From an uncultured Pelagibacteraceae bacterium (GTDB lineage Bacteria > Pseudomonadota > Alphaproteobacteria > Pelagibacterales > Pelagibacteraceae): DNA of 26,004 nucleotides. The translations under genes and the position numbers were made by a program. Of the stretch, positions 1 to 7,155 are shown one piece after another. Numbering within the stretch: position 1 is the stretch's first letter; each line of letters begins with the position of its first letter. The notes under the pieces were generated by a model. It was not told the origin of the DNA. It worked only from the letters and a program-made list of their open reading frames with translations, and ran no database searches. The stretch covers positions 1 to 26,004 of the forward strand of contig CABYKW010000005.1 in assembly GCA_902519635.1 (NCBI GenBank), written 5' to 3'.

Positions 1-489
1 GTCATCTTTTCCATTTGGATCATCAATATTTAATCCGTAAGGATTATCATCGCTTATTATTCTGTTGTTAGAAGCTCCAAGTTTTCCATCTTGTCCTGGT
101 AATCTATATTTCCAACCCCACTGCCATGCCATCACTTCTACTTGAATAGCATTATCGGGCACTCTTATATAATTATTCCACACAACAAGTCCAGGCGCAA
201 GAAGAGCTACAACACCAATCGTTGTCAACCAAGTTAATCCTTTTTCTAATTTTTTATCTTCAGGTTTATATTCTGATCTACGTCCTTCTTTATATTGGTA
301 TCTAAAAATACAATAGACCATAAAGAGGCAAACTAAAATGAATACTCCACCGCCAATCCAAAAACTTAAAATTATAGTGTCATCCATTGCACTCCAATTT
401 GAGGCGATATCAGTCCACCACCATGGAGTCCAAACGTGAAAAACAATAGACCCAATTATCACTGCTAAAAATACGAGACCTGTAAACAT
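1..489 (-). CDS. coxB: Cytochrome c oxidase subunit II, N-terminal part (truncated by window edge)
   Basis: Only the first 163 codons are in the window; the gene runs off the left edge. The product would be the copper-binding subunit II of an aa3-type terminal oxidase, which takes electrons from cytochrome c at the periplasmic face. What I see: hydrophobic segments at about residues 1-19, 39-62 and 86-104, then the start of the periplasmic cupredoxin domain with the aromatic run WQWGW at 122-126. A polar insert follows, with NPYG at 149-152 and DPNG at 157-160. The CuA ligands would lie beyond the edge. The extra N-terminal helix and the insert differ from the classical two-helix mitochondrial-type subunit II. 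The start ATG (487-489) faces the small gene at 567, so this is a divergent promoter region, and no Shine-Dalgarno sequence is obvious. Family assignment is firm; the exact subtype is inferred. Confidence 0.85.
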   Translation of the reverse strand, partial: MFTGLVFLAVIIGSIVFHVWTPWWWTDIASNWSAMDDTIILSFWIGGGVFILVCLFMVYCIFRYQYKEGRRSEYKPEDKKLEKGLTWLTTIGVVALLAPGLVVWNNYIRVPDNAIQVEVMAWQWGWKYRLPGQDGKLGASNNRIISDDNPYGLNIDDPNGKDD

Positions 490-566
490 TCAACCAATCT
501 TATAAAAGAAAAGGTCGCTTTAACCTAGGGACAAAATGTCTTAAAAGGGTTATACAATTACAAAAA

Positions 567-758
567 ATGATCGGAAAACTGGGAATTTTAATAACTATAC
601 TTTCTTTAGTCTTCCTTTTTTTTATTGTTATATCATTGGGAGCTGGGGCCTTCTCAAAAAAAGAAAAAAAACCTGAAATCAAAAAATACTTAAGGTCTAT
701 TTATTTTTTATTATTAATAATTGCTCTTTTAGGATCTATACTCGTACTATTTCTTTAA
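567..758 (+). CDS. Small two-helix membrane protein, possibly oxidase-associated
   Basis: A 63-residue protein made of two transmembrane helices (about 4-25 and 43-63) joined by a short, basic, Lys-rich loop around residues 30-42. Its topology resembles the 'twin transmembrane' DUF2909 proteins found in some cytochrome c oxidase operons, but I cannot confirm membership by eye. It lies between oxidase subunit II and subunit III-like genes, which are both on the other strand; this suggests a role in oxidase assembly or stability. There is no clear ribosome binding site, which is common in this window. The antisense frame over the same interval is less protein-like. The main doubt is whether so short an AT-rich frame is expressed; the well-ordered helix-loop-helix pattern argues that it is real. 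Confidence 0.55.
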   Translation: MIGKLGILITILSLVFLFFIVISLGAGAFSKKEKKPEIKKYLRSIYFLLLIIALLGSILVLFL

Positions 759-766
759 ATTAAGTT

Positions 767-1450
767 TTAAGAAATTAATTCCTTGCACCAAGCAATAACT
801 GCATCATTAAAAACATAAACAACTAGAAAAAAAACTAACCAAATAATTAGTAAAAACATCCAATAAAGAGATAAAGCTTCTACTTTATTCTTTTCATCTA
901 AAATTTTTTTTTCATCTAATTTAAGAATTTTAGAACAAACTTTTCCCCAAAAAAATAACCCTCCTAGAAGATGAAGTCCATGAAGAGCAGTAAAAAAATA
1001 AAAAGAAGTGAAATAAGAATTGGTAGAAACAAATTTTCCATCTTCCATTAATTGAAACCACAATAATATTTGACCAATCAAAAATAGATAACTTAAAGCA
1101 CCAACTTGGATTAGGTTTCTTTTTATTTTTGATGTTCTTTTGCTTTCTAAATCGTTTGTAATTTTCCTAAAAATATAAGCCACTAAAATTAAAACGAAAC
1201 TATTAAACCAAAACAAATTTGGTTTAAAAAGAAACATTGTATCTTGCCCACCTGGAATAGAGTAAAGATAGGCAGTAACTATAAGACTAAAGAGTACGGT
1301 GCTAACTCCAAAAATTACAATCACGGCTGATACATAAGAGGAAACTCCTTTAAATGTACTGCCTACATGTCGATTGTCTATATTTACTTGATTTTCTTCC
1401 CAAGGCTTTTCGACCAGTGCGCCAAATAATTTCTTTATAATTTTAGACAT
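767..1450 (-). CDS. Heme-copper oxidase subunit III-like protein
   Basis: A 227-residue integral membrane protein of the cytochrome c oxidase subunit III family (COG1845-like). Five predicted helices lie at about 38-64, 79-95, 113-134, 147-171 and 194-215. The HGLH motif at 157-160 followed by a Gly-rich helix, and the aromatic final helix starting LYWMF, are typical of the family. Subunit III has no redox centre and stabilises the proton pathway and subunit I. It is shorter than the seven-helix mitochondrial form, matching the five-helix bacterial variants. It is separated from coxB by the divergent small gene, so it is probably its own transcription unit. Its start ATG is only 20 bp from the oppositely oriented SCO gene, so the two promoters must overlap the neighbouring coding regions or each other. 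Whether it belongs to the same oxidase as coxB is inferred from proximity. Confidence 0.8.
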   Translation of the reverse strand: MSKIIKKLFGALVEKPWEENQVNIDNRHVGSTFKGVSSYVSAVIVIFGVSTVLFSLIVTAYLYSIPGGQDTMFLFKPNLFWFNSFVLILVAYIFRKITNDLESKRTSKIKRNLIQVGALSYLFLIGQILLWFQLMEDGKFVSTNSYFTSFYFFTALHGLHLLGGLFFWGKVCSKILKLDEKKILDEKNKVEALSLYWMFLLIIWLVFFLVVYVFNDAVIAWCKELIS

Positions 1451-1470
1451 AATGATTAATTATACCACTA

Positions 1471-2055
1471 ATGAAAATAAAAACATCTATATCAATTCTT
1501 ATAGGTTGCTTTGTTATCTTTTTGTTTATCATGTTACCAATAATTTTATCTGTTCAAGATAAAAAAGATGAATATGTCGCATCAATCACAGGGTCTTCAT
1601 TTTCACTTAAAGATGTAAACAATAATATTATCACAGAAAAATCTTTTCAAAATCAAGCTACAGCACTTTTTTTTGGATTTACAAATTGTCCTGATGTATG
1701 TCCAATGACTTTAAATAAATTGACTTATATCTTAAATGAGTTGGAAAAAGAGAAAAAAACTTTAAAGATATTTTTTATTAGCATTGATCCAGAAAGAGAT
1801 ACTCCAGAAAAAATGAAAAATTATTTAAGTTCTTTTGAAAATAAAATTATTGGCATAACTGGAGAGTCAGAAAAAATTTTTCTTCTCTCGAAATCTTGGG
1901 GTATTAAAAGTGAAAAAATTTTTTCAGAAGACGGAAACTATACTGTAGATCATAGCTCACCAATTATTTTATTAAAGAATGGAAAATATTTTAATCGTAT
2001 TACTCACTATAATAATATTGAAGAGTCTTTAAAGATAATTAAAAAAATTTTATAA
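1471..2055 (+). CDS. SCO1/SenC/PrrC family copper chaperone
   Basis: SCO proteins are membrane-anchored thioredoxin-fold chaperones that deliver copper to the CuA site of oxidase subunit II. The 194-residue product has one N-terminal membrane anchor (about 7-28) and then a thioredoxin-like domain. The copper-binding motif CPDVC is at 73-77 and the third ligand, His161, sits in the context DHSSP. The segment SIDPERDTPE at 104-113 is also characteristic. It lies beside oxidase subunit II and III genes, which fits its role. The end overlaps the end of the convergent rsmE by 6 bp. No Shine-Dalgarno sequence is visible before the ATG. A purely thiol-reductase function is a known alternative for some family members, but the intact Cys-Cys-His triad and the context favour copper delivery. 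Confidence 0.92.
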   Translation: MKIKTSISILIGCFVIFLFIMLPIILSVQDKKDEYVASITGSSFSLKDVNNNIITEKSFQNQATALFFGFTNCPDVCPMTLNKLTYILNELEKEKKTLKIFFISIDPERDTPEKMKNYLSSFENKIIGITGESEKIFLLSKSWGIKSEKIFSEDGNYTVDHSSPIILLKNGKYFNRITHYNNIEESLKIIKKIL

Positions 2056-2760
2056 TTCGAAAAAATGATTTATTAGGGAAAGAGCAGAAATTGTAGCTGT
2101 TTCCGTTCTTAAAATATTTTTTGAGAGAGAAAAAGAAATTGTTTTGTTGTTTTCTAAAATCATTTTTCTTTCATCAGGTGAAAAATCACCTTCGGGACCA
2201 ATAAGTAAGGTCTTTAAATTTTCACCTTTAATATCCTCTTTTTTTAATTTGTCTTTACAATTGATATCTGCAAAAAAAAGTTTGTTTGAGCCGTTAAGAT
2301 TATTTATAAAATCTTTAAGTTTGATTATTTTTGATATTTCAGGTGGACAGAATTGATTTGATTGTTCGGTTGCTTCAATAACAATCTTTTTAGCCCTTTC
2401 ATAATTTAATTCTTTAATTTCAGTTCGTTCAGATAAAATTGGAGTAATTCTACTTACTCCTAGTTCAGTGGATTTTTGTAAAATTATCTCCATAGGATTT
2501 TTTTTAACCAAACAAATTGCTAGTTCTATGTTTGAAGGTTTTAAAGACTCTTTTAATCTATTTAAAAACTTTACTTCAACTCTATCTTTTTCTAAAAAAA
2601 TTACCTCACTAACCCATTCCCCATCTTGATTAAAAAAGTTTATATTTGAGCCACGTTTTAGTCTCATCACATTAGCTACATAATGTGTGTGATCTTTTGA
2701 CAATAGGGAAGTAGTGTTTTCAATTATACTATTAGGATAATATAATCTTATGTTGCTCAT
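2050..2760 (-). CDS. rsmE: 16S rRNA (uracil1498-N3)-methyltransferase
   Basis: RsmE methylates N3 of U1498 in helix 44 of 16S rRNA using S-adenosylmethionine and belongs to the SPOUT (knotted) methyltransferases. The protein begins with a PUA-like RNA-binding domain and ends with the knot. Diagnostic segments are LLIGPEGDFSPDE and, near the C-terminus, LRTETATISAL, which form the SAM-binding trefoil. KKNPMEIILQKSTELG in the middle is also typical. I chose the ATG at 2758-2760 (product begins MSNIRLYYP). A frame extension of five residues upstream is possible, but family members start with the strand corresponding to IRLYY. The 236-residue length is normal. It is convergent with the SCO gene, overlapping it by 6 bp, and divergent from the CDGSH gene. 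Confidence 0.93.
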   Translation of the reverse strand: MSNIRLYYPNSIIENTTSLLSKDHTHYVANVMRLKRGSNINFFNQDGEWVSEVIFLEKDRVEVKFLNRLKESLKPSNIELAICLVKKNPMEIILQKSTELGVSRITPILSERTEIKELNYERAKKIVIEATEQSNQFCPPEISKIIKLKDFINNLNGSNKLFFADINCKDKLKKEDIKGENLKTLLIGPEGDFSPDERKMILENNKTISFSLSKNILRTETATISALSLINHFFEL

Positions 2761-2762
2761 AT

Positions 2763-2776
2763 ATTGTGTATACAAT
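2763..2776. promoter_or_regulatory. Possible operator palindrome
   Basis: A 14-bp near-palindrome, ATTGTGTATACAAT, is symmetric at 12 of 14 positions. It lies in the 56-bp divergent interval between rsmE and the CDGSH gene, immediately upstream of the rsmE ATG. It could be a repressor site for either gene or chance in AT-rich DNA. No regulator is identifiable. Confidence 0.2.
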
Positions 2777-2804
2777 AAAAACAGTTTTTAATTAATTATA
2801 AAAG

Positions 2805-2810
2805 AAAGGA
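2805..2810 (+). promoter_or_regulatory. Ribosome binding site of the CDGSH gene
   Basis: AAAGGA lies 6 nt before the ATG at 2817. It is one of the few recognisable Shine-Dalgarno sites in the window (the others precede groES and groEL). It fixes the CDGSH start and suggests the gene heads the transcription unit. Confidence 0.6.
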
Positions 2811-2816
2811 ATAATA

Positions 2817-3056
2817 ATGCAAAAAGGAGAGAGAGCGGGAAATGCTCCAATCGGAGTAAACGTAATAGAGGGAAAATCTTATTATTGGTGTAGTTGTGGA
2901 AAAAGTTCTAAACAACCTTTTTGTGACGGGTCACATGATGGATCAAAATTTGGTCCAAAGACTTATAAAGCTGAACAATCAAAGAAAGTTTTTTTTTGCA
3001 CTTGTAAACAAACTGATGATCCTCCTTTGTGTGACGGCTCTCACAATAAAAAATGA
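2817..3056 (+). CDS. Dual CDGSH iron-sulfur domain protein
   Basis: A 79-residue protein consisting almost entirely of two CDGSH zinc-finger-like motifs, each of which normally binds a redox-active 2Fe-2S cluster through three Cys and one His. Motif 1 uses C25, C27, C36 and H40; motif 2 uses C61, C63, C72 and H76. All eight ligands are present with the canonical spacing. It resembles the short two-motif (MiNT/type-2-like) CDGSH proteins of bacteria, which are cytosolic and proposed to transfer clusters or electrons. There is no signal peptide or membrane segment, unlike mitoNEET. It has its own ribosome binding site, and its stop codon overlaps the start of the HAD gene (ATGA). The physiological partner is unknown; the redox-type genes downstream may be functionally linked. 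Confidence 0.92.
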   Translation: MQKGERAGNAPIGVNVIEGKSYYWCSCGKSSKQPFCDGSHDGSKFGPKTYKAEQSKKVFFCTCKQTDDPPLCDGSHNKK

Positions 3057-3712
3057 AAACTAAATCTGTAGTTTTTGATGCTTACGGTACATTATTTGAT
3101 GTAAATTCTGCTGCTGAAAAATGCAAAGATAAAATTGGAGATAAATGGGAAGGCTTTGCAAATTTCTGGCGAACAACTCAATTAGAGTATACATGGCTAA
3201 GAAGTTTAATGAAAAGACATAAGGATTTTTGGCAAATTACAGAGGATAGTTTGGATAAATCAATGAAAGTTTTTGGGATCGATATGGGTATGAAAAATGA
3301 TCTACTAAATCTTTATAAAGTTTTATCTCCATATCCTGAAGTTAAGAATGTTCTAGAAAATTTAAAAAAGAAAAACTTTAAACTTGCTATACTTTCAAAT
3401 GGAACCCCTGCTCTTCTAGATCGATTAGTTCAAAGCAATAACTTGAAAGATTTGTTTGACGATATTTTCTCGATTGAATCCGTAAAAGTTTATAAGCCTG
3501 ATGCAAAAGTTTATAATTTACCCTTAAAAAAATATAAGATTAAACCTCAAGAAGTAACATTTTTAAGTGCTAATACATGGGATGTTTCTGGATCTGGAAA
3601 CTATGGTTATAACTCTGTTTGGGTTAATAGGAATAATGCAGTTTTTGATAATTTAGATTTTAAACCTAAAAATGAGATAAACAATTTAACGCAGTTACTA
3701 GATTTAATTTAA
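3053..3712 (+). CDS. Haloacid dehalogenase, type II (HAD superfamily)
   Basis: A 219-residue cytosolic HAD hydrolase matching the (S)-2-haloacid dehalogenase subfamily, which hydrolyses 2-haloalkanoic acids to 2-hydroxy acids through an aspartyl ester. Residues that align with the known active site are the nucleophile D9 in FDAYGTLFD, R40 in the segment FWRTTQLEYTW, S115-N116, K148 in KVYKPD, and the subfamily-specific run S172, N174, D177 in SANTWD. This full set separates it from generic HAD phosphatases. It is translationally coupled to the CDGSH gene by an ATGA overlap and followed 15 bp later by the pirin gene. True substrates in a marine bacterium could be haloacetates or another 2-substituted acid; the sequence alone cannot decide. 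Confidence 0.87.
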   Translation: MKTKSVVFDAYGTLFDVNSAAEKCKDKIGDKWEGFANFWRTTQLEYTWLRSLMKRHKDFWQITEDSLDKSMKVFGIDMGMKNDLLNLYKVLSPYPEVKNVLENLKKKNFKLAILSNGTPALLDRLVQSNNLKDLFDDIFSIESVKVYKPDAKVYNLPLKKYKIKPQEVTFLSANTWDVSGSGNYGYNSVWVNRNNAVFDNLDFKPKNEINNLTQLLDLI

Positions 3713-3727
3713 GCGTTATTATTTATA

Positions 3728-4570
3728 ATGACTCAAATTGAAGTTAAAAAGATAGTTAAAGCTCTAAACGCATCAGATGGCGCTGGTGTTAAATTAAAAA
3801 GAAGCATTGGCACTCCAGAAGCAGATTATATTGATCCATTTTTAATGCTTGACGAATTTGGATCTGAAAATAAGGACGATTATGTAGCTGGATTTCCTCC
3901 TCATCCTCATAGAGGGATAGAAACTGTAACTTATATGTTGCACGGCCAGTTCCAACACGAAGATAGCACAGGCTCAAAAGGAAAGATGGTTCCCGGAGAT
4001 GTCCAGTGGATGAAAACCGGAAGAGGGATAATTCATTCTGAAATGCCTGCTATGTCAGGAGGTAAACTATTAGGTTTCCAACTCTGGATTAATATGCCAG
4101 CAAATTTAAAAAAGAATAAACCAGAGTATATTTATATAAAAGGTAATGAACTTGGTGTTCACGAAGATAGTGAAAAGAAAGTAAAAGTTATAGCAGGAAA
4201 ATATGAAAACGCTGAGGGTCCTCAAAAAAATCATAACGTAGAACCAATTTATTTTCATATTGTTCTAAATGAAAAAAAGGAATTTAAATGTGAAGTTCCT
4301 CAGGAACATAATTCTTTTATTTATTTGCTAAAAGGTGAACTAAAAATTGGCGAAAAAGAACATGATAAAACTCAGGACTCCAATTTAATTTTACTTGGGA
4401 GAGGAAATAAACTTAAAGTAAAAGCCAATAAAAAAACTGAATTCCTTTTTATTGCAGGTAAGCCAATTGGTGAGCCAATCGCTAGAGGTGGTCCATTTGT
4501 TATGAATACTAAAGCAGAAATACTTGAAGCCATTCAAGACTATAATAATGGAACATTTGCTAAATATTAA
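3728..4570 (+). CDS. Pirin family bicupin protein
   Basis: A 280-residue two-domain cupin of the pirin family. The N-terminal cupin carries the metal-binding set typical of pirins: H59 and H61 in PPHPHRG, then H103 and E105 in IIHSEMP. The signature MLHGQFQHEDS lies between them. Bacterial pirins include quercetin 2,3-dioxygenases (YhhW) and proteins of unknown biochemical role; in Serratia a pirin modulates pyruvate dehydrogenase. No signal peptide is visible, so it should be cytosolic. It sits between the HAD and quinone oxidoreductase genes in the same direction, with short gaps (15 and 24 bp), consistent with a redox or stress operon. The metal-site prediction is strong; the substrate is not known. 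Confidence 0.9.
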   Translation: MTQIEVKKIVKALNASDGAGVKLKRSIGTPEADYIDPFLMLDEFGSENKDDYVAGFPPHPHRGIETVTYMLHGQFQHEDSTGSKGKMVPGDVQWMKTGRGIIHSEMPAMSGGKLLGFQLWINMPANLKKNKPEYIYIKGNELGVHEDSEKKVKVIAGKYENAEGPQKNHNVEPIYFHIVLNEKKEFKCEVPQEHNSFIYLLKGELKIGEKEHDKTQDSNLILLGRGNKLKVKANKKTEFLFIAGKPIGEPIARGGPFVMNTKAEILEAIQDYNNGTFAKY

Positions 4571-4594
4571 AAGTTCAAGTACGTTTCTTCAATA

Positions 4595-5569
4595 ATGGCT
4601 AAATCAATTGTTATAAAAAAAAATGGTGGACCCGAAGTCTTGGAAATTCAAGACATGGATATAAAATCACCAGGACCAGATGAAATAAAAGTTACCAATC
4701 ATGCGATTGGGTTAAACTATATTGATACCTATCATAGGTCAGGTTTGTATCCTTTACCTTTACCTAGCGGTATAGGATTAGAAGCATCAGGAAAAGTTGA
4801 TGAAATTGGTTCAAATATTAAAGAGTTTAACAAAGGAGATAACATTGCTTATGCATCCATGCCCATAGGAGCTTATTCTCAACAAAGAATAATACCAGCG
4901 AAAATTGCAGTAAAAATTCCTGAATGGATTTCACATAAATTAGCAGCAACATTAATGACAAAAGGTTTAACTACTAATTATTTATTAACTAAGACTTACA
5001 AGCTAAAACCTAATGAAACTATTTTGTTTCATGCTGCAGCTGGTGGTGTTGGTCAAATATTCGCTCAATGGGCTAAAAGCATTGGAGCAAAAGTTATCGG
5101 TACTGTAGGTTCAGACGAAAAAATTGAAATTGCTAAAGCAAATGGATACGAGAACGTTATTAATTATTCAAAAAATGATTTTGCAAAAGAAGTTATGAAA
5201 TTGACGGATAATAATGGAGTTTCTGCAGTTTTTGATGGAGTTGGAAAAAATACATTTAAAGGATCAATAGCATGCTTAAAACCAAGAGGTATGATGATAA
5301 GTTTTGGAAATGCTTCGGGACCTTTAGATCCCGTGAATGTTACAAAAGATATACAATCTAAAAGTCTTTTTTTGACAAGACCAACTATTGGGCATTATTT
5401 CACAAGCAGAAATGAAATCCAAAAAGGAGCCGATGAAATATTTGAAAAAATAAAATTTGGAATGATAAAAATAAAAATATTTAAGGAATATAATTTAGAA
5501 GAAGCAAAACAAGCTCATCAAGATTTAGAGTCTAGAAAACTGACTGGTCCAGCCATAATAGTTCCCTAA
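4595..5569 (+). CDS. Quinone oxidoreductase, medium-chain dehydrogenase/reductase family
   Basis: A 324-residue NADPH:quinone oxidoreductase of the zeta-crystallin/Qor type within the MDR superfamily. The GroES-like N-terminal domain includes NYIDTYHRSGLYPLP (41-55) and GLEASGKV. The Rossmann NAD(P) motif AAAGGVGQ lies at 147-154. The Cys/His catalytic zinc ligands of alcohol dehydrogenases are absent, as expected for Qor. The enzyme would reduce quinones or other electrophiles in the cytosol. The stop codon TAA (5567-5569) shares its last base with the ATG of the DUF1289 gene, so the two are translationally coupled. MDR substrate range is broad, so I do not assign a more specific name. Confidence 0.9.
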   Translation: MAKSIVIKKNGGPEVLEIQDMDIKSPGPDEIKVTNHAIGLNYIDTYHRSGLYPLPLPSGIGLEASGKVDEIGSNIKEFNKGDNIAYASMPIGAYSQQRIIPAKIAVKIPEWISHKLAATLMTKGLTTNYLLTKTYKLKPNETILFHAAAGGVGQIFAQWAKSIGAKVIGTVGSDEKIEIAKANGYENVINYSKNDFAKEVMKLTDNNGVSAVFDGVGKNTFKGSIACLKPRGMMISFGNASGPLDPVNVTKDIQSKSLFLTRPTIGHYFTSRNEIQKGADEIFEKIKFGMIKIKIFKEYNLEEAKQAHQDLESRKLTGPAIIVP

Positions 5570-5832
5570 TGGAAAATAAAATTATATCACCTTGTATAAG
5601 TATTTGTAAAACTGATCCATTAACTGGTTATTGTTATGGATGTGCAAGAACTAATGATGAAAAAAAAATATGGAAAAATGAAAATACAAAAAAAGAGTGG
5701 AAAATTAAAAATTTAGAGGAAATTACTTCTAGAATGGAAGGCTGGCAATTAAAAACTTTTAAAGAGTCGTATAAATATAAGATAAATAACGGCATATCAT
5801 TATTTAAAAAAAAACTTCAGGAAACTAATTGA
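5569..5832 (+). CDS. DUF1289 four-cysteine small protein
   Basis: An 87-residue protein whose N-terminus matches the DUF1289 family (YdhL-like). It has the motif SPCISICK with C9 and C13, followed by GYCYGCART with C22 and C25. The four cysteines form a likely metal site (zinc or iron-sulfur); its nature has not been settled to my knowledge. The remainder is Lys-rich with no recognisable domain and no membrane segment, and is longer than the minimal about 60-residue family members. It is coupled to the upstream quinone oxidoreductase by a one-base stop/start overlap and ends at a convergent boundary with the DUF2721 gene. No function is known; being the second small Cys-rich protein in this operon suggests a redox theme. 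Confidence 0.85.
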   Translation: MENKIISPCISICKTDPLTGYCYGCARTNDEKKIWKNENTKKEWKIKNLEEITSRMEGWQLKTFKESYKYKINNGISLFKKKLQETN

Positions 5833-5833
5833 A

Positions 5834-6244
5834 TTATAAGTCTTTCTTCATAGAATCCATGTCGCTTAAATGAAATTTTAAAGCCTGATTGGAAAGTCTT
5901 ATTTCTTGCAAGAATAAAAAAATAGAAATTATCATACAAACACAACAGGCTGCAAAATTTAAACGAGCTACTTGCAGGGTATTAACATAAAGCATTAAAA
6001 CTGTTGTCATATTAAAAAGAAATCCAAAGGCTCCGAAACCCATTACATATTTTAGTAAATTTGCTCTTTTGTTTAAAACATGTAATTGATTTTCCCATTC
6101 TGGAGGAACTTTTTTTTCAAATGTATACTGATCGTGTATCTGTCTAATAAGAGCACTTAGTGTGTGAAACCTATTACTATACATAGTCATCATTAGAGGT
6201 ATAGCTGGAAACATTAAGGCTGCAACTGTGTAATCTATATCCAT
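5834..6244 (-). CDS. DUF2721 family membrane protein
   Basis: A 136-residue protein with predicted helices at about 8-22, 64-88 and 94-114. The arrangement matches the DUF2721 family: an early hydrophobic segment ending in a YSNRF-like motif, a soluble stretch with LNKRANLL just before helix 2, and a short charged tail. The family has no established function. The gene is convergent with the DUF1289 gene (1 bp apart) and divergent from ubiA (26 bp between coding regions). It is therefore a single-gene unit whose promoter probably overlaps the ubiA start region. The two adjacent Cys at 100-101 in helix 3 are not a recognised motif. Confidence 0.75.
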   Translation of the reverse strand: MDIDYTVAALMFPAIPLMMTMYSNRFHTLSALIRQIHDQYTFEKKVPPEWENQLHVLNKRANLLKYVMGFGAFGFLFNMTTVLMLYVNTLQVARLNFAACCVCMIISIFLFLQEIRLSNQALKFHLSDMDSMKKDL

Positions 6245-6270
6245 AGCGAATCAAATTGATTATGTAGATA

Positions 6271-7152
6271 GTGTTTGATATTTACAAGTCATATTTCATG
6301 GAACATTTAAGAATATTTATTGAATTAACAAGATTAAATAAACCTATAGGCTATATGCTTTTATTTTGGCCATGCTCTTGGGGTTTAGCTTATGGATATG
6401 GGTTAGATAAAGAATTAAATATTTTCTTATACTATATTTTTTTATTTTTTTTAGGCTCAGTACTTATGAGGAGCGCAGGATGTATATTTAATGATATTGT
6501 AGATAAAGATTTCGATAAAAAAGTTCAAAGAACTAAACTAAGGCCTATTGCTTGTGGCAAGGTTTCAATTAAACAATCAATTATTTATGTTTTGATGCTT
6601 TGTTTGATAGCTTTTTTAATTTTAATTCAATTTAATCTTAAAACAATTTATTTAGGTCTCGGATCGATGCTGTTAGCTTTTTCGTACCCTTTTATGAAAA
6701 GAATAACATACTGGCCTCAATTGTTTCTTGGTCTAACATTTAATTGGGGCATGATAATGGGTTATACGGCATTATTAGATCAAATATCTTTTGAAATTGT
6801 CCTGCTTTATTTATCAGCCATATTTTGGACATTGGGTTATGACACCATTTATGGAGTACAGGATATAGCAGATGATGAAATTATAGGAATAAAATCTACT
6901 GCTATAAAATTTAAAGGAAATATAAAACTTTTTGTTGGAGCATGTTATCTAATTACTTTTTTATTGATAGTTTATGTTTTCAAAACAAATATTGGAATTA
7001 ATTTATCAACTTTTTTTATTTTGATGTTTTCGATTAGCTTAATTTATCAGATAAAAATTTTTAGTGAAAATAATCCTATGAATTGCCTAAAGGCTTTTAA
7101 AGTAAATAACTACTCTGGTATTTTCATGTTCACAACAATTCTTTTTTCTTAA
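6271..7152 (+). CDS. ubiA: 4-hydroxybenzoate polyprenyltransferase
   Basis: UbiA attaches the polyprenyl tail to 4-hydroxybenzoate in ubiquinone synthesis at the inner membrane. The product (293 residues from GTG) is polytopic and carries both Asp-rich Mg-diphosphate motifs: NDIVDKDFD (N74-D82) and, on the second loop, D191 with DIADD at 198-202. RLNKPIGYMLLFWPC near the N-terminus and RTKLRPIA after motif 1 are highly characteristic. The frame opens with GTG at 6271. An in-frame ATG at 6298 (product begins MEHLRIF) is an equally plausible or better start, because homologues usually begin close to the IELTRLNKP segment. No Shine-Dalgarno sequence decides between them. It is followed 3 bp later by msbA, so it is probably co-transcribed with the lipid A genes. 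Confidence 0.92.
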   Translation: MFDIYKSYFMEHLRIFIELTRLNKPIGYMLLFWPCSWGLAYGYGLDKELNIFLYYIFLFFLGSVLMRSAGCIFNDIVDKDFDKKVQRTKLRPIACGKVSIKQSIIYVLMLCLIAFLILIQFNLKTIYLGLGSMLLAFSYPFMKRITYWPQLFLGLTFNWGMIMGYTALLDQISFEIVLLYLSAIFWTLGYDTIYGVQDIADDEIIGIKSTAIKFKGNIKLFVGACYLITFLLIVYVFKTNIGINLSTFFILMFSISLIYQIKIFSENNPMNCLKAFKVNNYSGIFMFTTILFS

Positions 7153-7155
7153 ATT

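Noticed and set aside
500..682. 60-codon minus-strand frame opposite the small two-helix protein
   Set aside because: It is antisense to a better-formed membrane protein frame and has no recognisable composition or motif.
741..775. Inverted repeat TTTCTT...AAGAAA between the two-helix gene and the subunit III gene as a terminator
   Set aside because: Only six A/T-rich pairs with no T-tract; expected by chance in this AT-rich sequence.
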